Shown here: one piece after another, positions 21,356 through 25,416 of the stretch
Layout: every line of letters begins with the position of its first letter
Position numbering within the stretch: position 1 is the first letter of the stretch
Source of the DNA: a virus
Virus record (IMG/VR): IMGVR_UViG_3300008114_001466
Coordinates: 1 to 25,416 of that record
Strand: one strand, 5' to 3'
Length of the DNA: 25,416 bases
Translations under genes and position numbers: made by a program
Notes under the pieces: model-generated
Seen by the model: only the letters and a program-made list of their open reading frames with translations
The model's database searches: none
What the model was told of the DNA's origin: nothing

Positions 21356-24300
21356 TTATCCTCTACGCATTAAGCCGACAGTTGTTGAGGCATCGGTTCT
21401 GCCCACCAAAATCTTACCAATTTTTTGACCGTCTACTTCTACATTCATTCTACCAATAGCGTTTACTACTTGGTCCAGTTTTGCTTCTAACTTGGTCAAA
21501 TCAACCGAAACAGATGGTGTAGTTTCAGTTTTTTGTTTATTTGCATCTCTACCCAACGCACCAAATGATAAGAATCTTACACCAGTATTTACTGCATCAG
21601 ATACCATATCATCAGCATATGCAACAACGTTATCTCTATTATTCAATGCAATTGCACCAGACGGTGTAACCAAAGTACGTTCACCATATCCTGAACGAGA
21701 TACTACGTCATCACCAAACCAGTTCATCGGGTTCAACTTACTCGCCACGCTTCTCACAGCATTTACCGGATTCAAGGAAGAAATCTTTTCCTTAATCCAA
21801 TCAAATATTCTTGTAAACGCACCAGTTATACCATTCCAAATCATCTCTGGTAATGATGTAAACCAAGTTACTGCTGTATCAAATGCTGTAGATATTTTTT
21901 CTGGTAATGAAGTAAACCAATCACCTATTGATGAAAGACCTGCCGTTATTTTTTCTGGTAAACTTGCAAACCAATCAACCACACTATTGAACTTCTCGGT
22001 TACCAGTGCCCAGAAGTCTGGGAAGAATTTCTTTATTGGACCAAAGAAGAAATCTACCATCATTTTACCTATATCAGAAAATAGACTCTTGACTGAATCC
22101 CACAGTTTACCCACCGCTTCTTTTGCTCCAGAGAAATCTCCAGAAAGTAATTTAGTTATAACGGCTAATCCACGAAATGTAATTTCCAAACCACCAGAAA
22201 ACACTCTCAATACTACTGCCAAGAGTTGTAATGGACGTAGTACAATCATACCAATGACCGACCCAACCACTTCAAATGCTTTACCTAATTTCTTAGCGGT
22301 TTCACTTGTTTCACCACCGGGACCAGAAAAGACTGCAAACATTGACATAAACGCATCTTTTACTGGTGATAATGATTTCCACACCATACCAAATGCTTCT
22401 TTAATTGGCGTGAACATACTGATAAATCCTGATATTTGTTGACCGAATACGTGTGCAACGCCTGGGAAGTATTTGTTAATTGATTTACCTAATGTGTTTC
22501 CTATAAATCCACCGACCATCATACCAAGTGGACCTCCCATTGCTCCCAAAGCAGTTCCCACAGCAGCCAATCCACCTTGAACCAAACCGGAACCCGCAGC
22601 TTCTGTTCCAGATTTGCCTTGCTGTCTAGCCGTCATAAATCCTTCGGCTGCTCCAAATATACCAGATAATGCAGATCCACCCAGCTTCACACCTTTACTT
22701 ACAGGCGATATTAGAGATTTTGCTACTGACCCCGCACCCTGCATAATAGAACCAGTAACTCGACCAGGCGCAGCTATAGCCGTTCTAATACTTTGTAACG
22801 GTGATGTTATAGCGGTACGTAATCCTTGTAGGAAAGTAGTTTGTGTTGCAGCAGTACCTGCAGCGGATGTCGCTGCAGTGCCTGCGGCGGATGTCGCTGC
22901 AGTTCCCGCTGCTCCGGTTCCAGGCAATTTTATAAATTTAGAAATTATGTTTTGGGCAGTTGAAGTTCCCAATCCCTTTGCTATAAATCCAAGTGTTGTA
23001 GCAATTCCAGTAAATACTAATGCCTGTGCTTCCCCAAGGTTAACTAATCTGGATAAGAATCCGTTTGCATCTTTTTGTAATTGTTCCGGTGATAACGTTG
23101 CTTCTCCAGAACCTTCAGTTCCTTTCGGTGCTCCCAAACGTTGGAGTTCTTCCATAGAAATACCAAACGCTTGTGATAGAGCTAGTTGTTCTGACCGACG
23201 AAGTTTAGTTAGGTCTTTACCTTGCGATGCAAGTTGTGATCTCAACTCTTCCATCAACGCACCGGTGTCTCCAGATTCCGCAACTTCAGCCAGTCTGCTA
23301 CTATCAAATCCGAAGCCCATTGCTCCAAGTTCTGCCTGTTTCTCTAGGAAGCCTTCAAAGTCACCAATAATATTATCACCGACTTGATCAATCTTACCTA
23401 AATCTACACCAATCTTCTTTGCGTCTGCTGCGGCGCGTGCAAATGAAACAGCAAATCGTGTTCCATTTCGAGCCAACAATTCGGAATTTTGACCAATTGC
23501 TGCCATTGCATCTTTAGAAGTCAATCCCTTCTTAGCAAATTCACTAACGAACTGATCTTGTGCTTTCTTTGCAGCACCAGTATCACCCATTGTTTGGGTC
23601 ATAAAGACACGGCGTGCTTTTGCCAACTCACCAGCACCAACACCCATTTCTTTAGCTTGACGTGCTATATCAGCGGCGGCACCAGAAGTTAGTACGCCAC
23701 CAAATTCAGATTGGAATGCTGCTTGTGCTTCTTGAATTTGTTCCGTAGTAACGCCAGCCTGTTTACCTAACGAAGTAAATGTTCCAGCAAAACTCTTAAC
23801 ACTAGCTACAAGATTTTCAAATTTTAATTTTGCAGCAGAACCCGCTGACAATCCAAACTGTTGTTGCGTTTGACGTACCGTAGCTACTAGATTACCAAGA
23901 GCATTACCTAATGTTTGTAATGTACCCGCAAGCGCATTCATACTCTTTGCTATACCAGACGCCAATGTATTTGCTGCTTCCTTTCTAACGGTTTCTTCTT
24001 CGGCGATTCTATCTTCTAAAGCTTTTTGTAAATTATTTTCAGCGGCTGTTGACTGTAGCACCTCTCCAGCTTGCTGTTGCAATTTGTCTGTTAAATTATC
24101 TATTTCACTTTGATAATCGTTATTTATTGCTTCTAATTCTTGTAATCCTTCACTTATTTGTTGTGCTTCAGATTCCATACCACCGATAGATTGAATTAAA
24201 TCCAATCGACGTAAGTTTTCTCGCGTGAGAGTATTATTGTTTTGTGCAATAGCGGATTCGTAAGCACCTGCGGCATCGGCTGCTGACTGCATATCTGCTT

Positions 24301-25282
24301 CCATACCAGGAATTGAAGCAGCAATACTGTCTCTGTACTGAATCTCTGCTTTTCGCATTTCTTTTGTTTCATTAAACGCAGCAAGGATACTTTCTTTTCT
24401 AGCTTGTAGAGTTTTTACAAGTTGTTCTTCTTCTTGTGTTAATTCCTTCTGTTTTCCTCTACCTTTGAATTCACCACGTTTTTGAATTCGACGTATCTCT
24501 TCATTTACCGCATCAATTTGAGATTTTTGAACTTCTTCATTACCTCGTAATGATTTAATTCTATCGTTACTTGCTGCAACATCTTCATTAGCAGCATTAA
24601 TTTGAGATTGCATGAATCTTTCTAGATCTCTTGAAGATTCTGCTTGACTCTGTAACGCTTGATTTGCGCTCTTTATTTGCGATATTCGTTCTTCAGTTGC
24701 TTGCTTTTCACCTTGTGCTGCTTTTATTTGAGCTTGTACGTATCCTAACGATTCGTTTCTAGAATCAATTAATGCTTGCACTCCACCTTGTTCTTGGACT
24801 TTTTGTTCTAGGGTTGCAAACGTACTATCTGCTTCTTTTAATAATGCAGCCGTGTGTTGTTTCTGTGCATTCAACAATTCTCGTGCTTGTGCAACTGATG
24901 CTTGTGCAACTGATACCTTAGCTTTTGCTACGGCATATTCTGCTTTAGTTGTCTGAATTACATTTAAAAATTCATTAGACGCGGCACCCATCGAACGCTT
25001 GAGTCTACTTGCTTGCGTCGATTGCTCTTGAAGTGATTGTTTAGTTGCATCTAACTGTTTAGTAGCCGTGGCTACCTCATCACCGAACTGCTTAAGTGCG
25101 CTCTTAATAGTATTTGCAGTACTACTTAATTCTTTTAATGAGGAAGATGTTTTTGTAGCAGAATCTGACGCACCCTTAAGATTAACCTTTCCGGCATCTT
25201 CAGATAACTTTTTTAAACTTGCTGTAAGCGAAGCAATCGTACTAGATAATTCTTCGGTGTTTACCGTAGTATCTTCCGCCAT
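21356..25282 (-). CDS. Tail tape measure protein
   Basis: Sets tail length and is expelled ahead of DNA at infection. At 1308 residues it is the largest gene here. Residues 1-460 are almost all helical coiled coil, rich in Gln, Ala, Glu and Lys. Hydrophobic glycine-rich segments appear near 745-770, 895-930 and 1000-1035, as expected for a protein that enters the cell membrane. Two internal tandem repeats are present: GTAATSAA (about 789-812) and an 18-residue WFxSLPE unit (W1104, W1122, W1140). If the usual 0.15 nm per residue holds, the tail would be nearly 200 nm long. GAGG seven bases upstream supports the ATG at 25282. The order tape measure, tube/baseplate, LysM, hub is normal for contractile tails. 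Confidence 0.93.
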   Translation of the reverse strand: MAEDTTVNTEELSSTIASLTASLKKLSEDAGKVNLKGASDSATKTSSSLKELSSTANTIKSALKQFGDEVATATKQLDATKQSLQEQSTQASRLKRSMGAASNEFLNVIQTTKAEYAVAKAKVSVAQASVAQARELLNAQKQHTAALLKEADSTFATLEQKVQEQGGVQALIDSRNESLGYVQAQIKAAQGEKQATEERISQIKSANQALQSQAESSRDLERFMQSQINAANEDVAASNDRIKSLRGNEEVQKSQIDAVNEEIRRIQKRGEFKGRGKQKELTQEEEQLVKTLQARKESILAAFNETKEMRKAEIQYRDSIAASIPGMEADMQSAADAAGAYESAIAQNNNTLTRENLRRLDLIQSIGGMESEAQQISEGLQELEAINNDYQSEIDNLTDKLQQQAGEVLQSTAAENNLQKALEDRIAEEETVRKEAANTLASGIAKSMNALAGTLQTLGNALGNLVATVRQTQQQFGLSAGSAAKLKFENLVASVKSFAGTFTSLGKQAGVTTEQIQEAQAAFQSEFGGVLTSGAAADIARQAKEMGVGAGELAKARRVFMTQTMGDTGAAKKAQDQFVSEFAKKGLTSKDAMAAIGQNSELLARNGTRFAVSFARAAADAKKIGVDLGKIDQVGDNIIGDFEGFLEKQAELGAMGFGFDSSRLAEVAESGDTGALMEELRSQLASQGKDLTKLRRSEQLALSQAFGISMEELQRLGAPKGTEGSGEATLSPEQLQKDANGFLSRLVNLGEAQALVFTGIATTLGFIAKGLGTSTAQNIISKFIKLPGTGAAGTAATSAAGTAATSAAGTAATQTTFLQGLRTAITSPLQSIRTAIAAPGRVTGSIMQGAGSVAKSLISPVSKGVKLGGSALSGIFGAAEGFMTARQQGKSGTEAAGSGLVQGGLAAVGTALGAMGGPLGMMVGGFIGNTLGKSINKYFPGVAHVFGQQISGFISMFTPIKEAFGMVWKSLSPVKDAFMSMFAVFSGPGGETSETAKKLGKAFEVVGSVIGMIVLRPLQLLAVVLRVFSGGLEITFRGLAVITKLLSGDFSGAKEAVGKLWDSVKSLFSDIGKMMVDFFFGPIKKFFPDFWALVTEKFNSVVDWFASLPEKITAGLSSIGDWFTSLPEKISTAFDTAVTWFTSLPEMIWNGITGAFTRIFDWIKEKISSLNPVNAVRSVASKLNPMNWFGDDVVSRSGYGERTLVTPSGAIALNNRDNVVAYADDMVSDAVNTGVRFLSFGALGRDANKQKTETTPSVSVDLTKLEAKLDQVVNAIGRMNVEVDGQKIGKILVGRTDASTTVGLMRRG
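21812..21973 (-). repeat. 54-base tandem repeat in the tape measure gene, three copies
   Basis: The motif tctggtaa followed by aaccaa recurs on the plus strand at 21846, 21900 and 21954, exactly 54 bases apart. It encodes an 18-residue unit beginning WF(A/T)SLPE three times. The DNA copies have diverged while the Trp, Phe, Leu, Pro and Glu positions are kept, so selection acts on the protein. Confidence 0.85.
22847..22918 (-). repeat. 24-base tandem repeat encoding GTAATSAA in the tape measure gene
   Basis: About three 24-base units, the middle one being the cleanest (22871-22894), encode Gly-Thr-Ala-Ala-Thr-Ser-Ala-Ala. It is a low-complexity linker between the helical half and the membrane-like half of the protein. 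Such repeats can gain or lose units and so change tape length. Confidence 0.8.
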
Positions 25283-25285
25283 TCA

Positions 25286-25411
25286 TTATCCTCGAAGTGC
25301 GTGATATGTTGCCGCAAACAACGTAGCAACATTTCCACTTGGTGCAGTTGCTATTGCTGGTCCCATAGTTGCTGCACCTTTTATAGAAATATCTCTTTTT
25401 AATCGAGCCAT
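25286..25411 (-). CDS. Small gene or C-terminal end of a gene cut by the right edge
   Basis: The frame encodes 41 residues from ATG 25411 to TAA at 25288, beginning MARLKRDISIKG and ending ATYHALRG. Only five bases precede the ATG inside the window, so I cannot tell a complete small protein from the end of a longer one. The stop lies four bases before the tape measure start, and the GAGG of the tape measure ribosome site overlaps its last codons, which supports it being translated. It is basic at the N-terminus and Ala/Gly/Thr-rich after that. In tailed phages the gene before the tape measure is often an assembly chaperone, but this fragment is too short to say. Confidence 0.55.
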   Translation of the reverse strand: MARLKRDISIKGAATMGPAIATAPSGNVATLFAATYHALRG

Positions 25412-25416
25412 TGGTG

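Noticed and set aside
21492-23387. Two long plus-strand frames (316 and 257 residues) opposite the tape measure gene
   Set aside because: They lie fully antisense to a well-supported gene, have unlikely composition with no recognisable motifs, and arise because the tape measure codons rarely give stops on the opposite strand.
1-25416. tRNA genes, CRISPR arrays, insertion sequences, integrase or attachment sites
   Set aside because: I looked for cloverleaf arms with TTCRA loops, regularly spaced repeats and transposase or integrase motifs, and saw none that I could support.

Overview
The window looks like part of the genome of a large, distantly T4-like tailed phage with a contractile tail (myovirus morphology). 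It carries a family B DNA polymerase, a gp32-type single-strand DNA binding protein, a UvsX/RecA recombinase, a DnaB/gp41-type helicase and a FEN-type 5' nuclease. Next to these is a tail module with a tape measure, baseplate proteins and a LysM protein. Every gene I can support lies on the minus strand, packed with gaps of a few bases or short overlaps, so transcription runs from base 25416 towards base 1. I see no tRNA, CRISPR array, insertion sequence or integrase, and no stretch over 300 bases without a gene. The host cannot be named from the sequence. A B12-dependent ribonucleotide reductase and a D,D-peptidase-type tail lysin suggest a bacterium with peptidoglycan that makes or imports cobalamin.

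In transcription order, the first block (25411 to 15702) is the tail. It holds the end of a small gene, a 1308-residue tape measure protein, a 612-residue baseplate/tube-type protein, an 87-residue LysM protein, and a 1180-residue baseplate protein with an M15/VanY-type peptidase domain between two cysteine clusters. The second block (15698 to 12736) is AT-rich and odd. It has an unknown 134-residue protein, a short divergent family A DNA polymerase, an unknown 133-residue protein and a cysteine-type Ntn hydrolase.

The third block (12647 to 8131) is replication and recombination: gp32-like SSB, UvsX, a 73-residue unknown, a 5' nuclease and the helicase. It begins with a near-consensus sigma70-type promoter. 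A second copy of the same promoter and inverted-repeat arrangement lies across the start of uvsX. The fourth block (8082 to 1639) is nucleotide and accessory metabolism: class II ribonucleotide reductase, a three-domain sugar-nucleotide enzyme, two thioredoxins separated by a Vsr-like nuclease, dUTPase, and a small membrane-anchored metzincin-like protein. A hairpin terminator closes this block. The family B DNA polymerase follows and runs off the left edge.

The metabolic genes fit together. NrdJ makes deoxynucleotides, the thioredoxins can re-reduce its C-terminal cysteine pair, and dUTPase keeps uracil out of the pool feeding the polymerase. The most unusual points are the second, family A-type polymerase beside a T4-type replisome; the shared promoter and dyad elements ahead of ssb and uvsX; the reductase-cupin-C-methyltransferase fusion; and the phage-borne Ntn hydrolase. 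All family calls were made by reading motifs by eye, without database searches.
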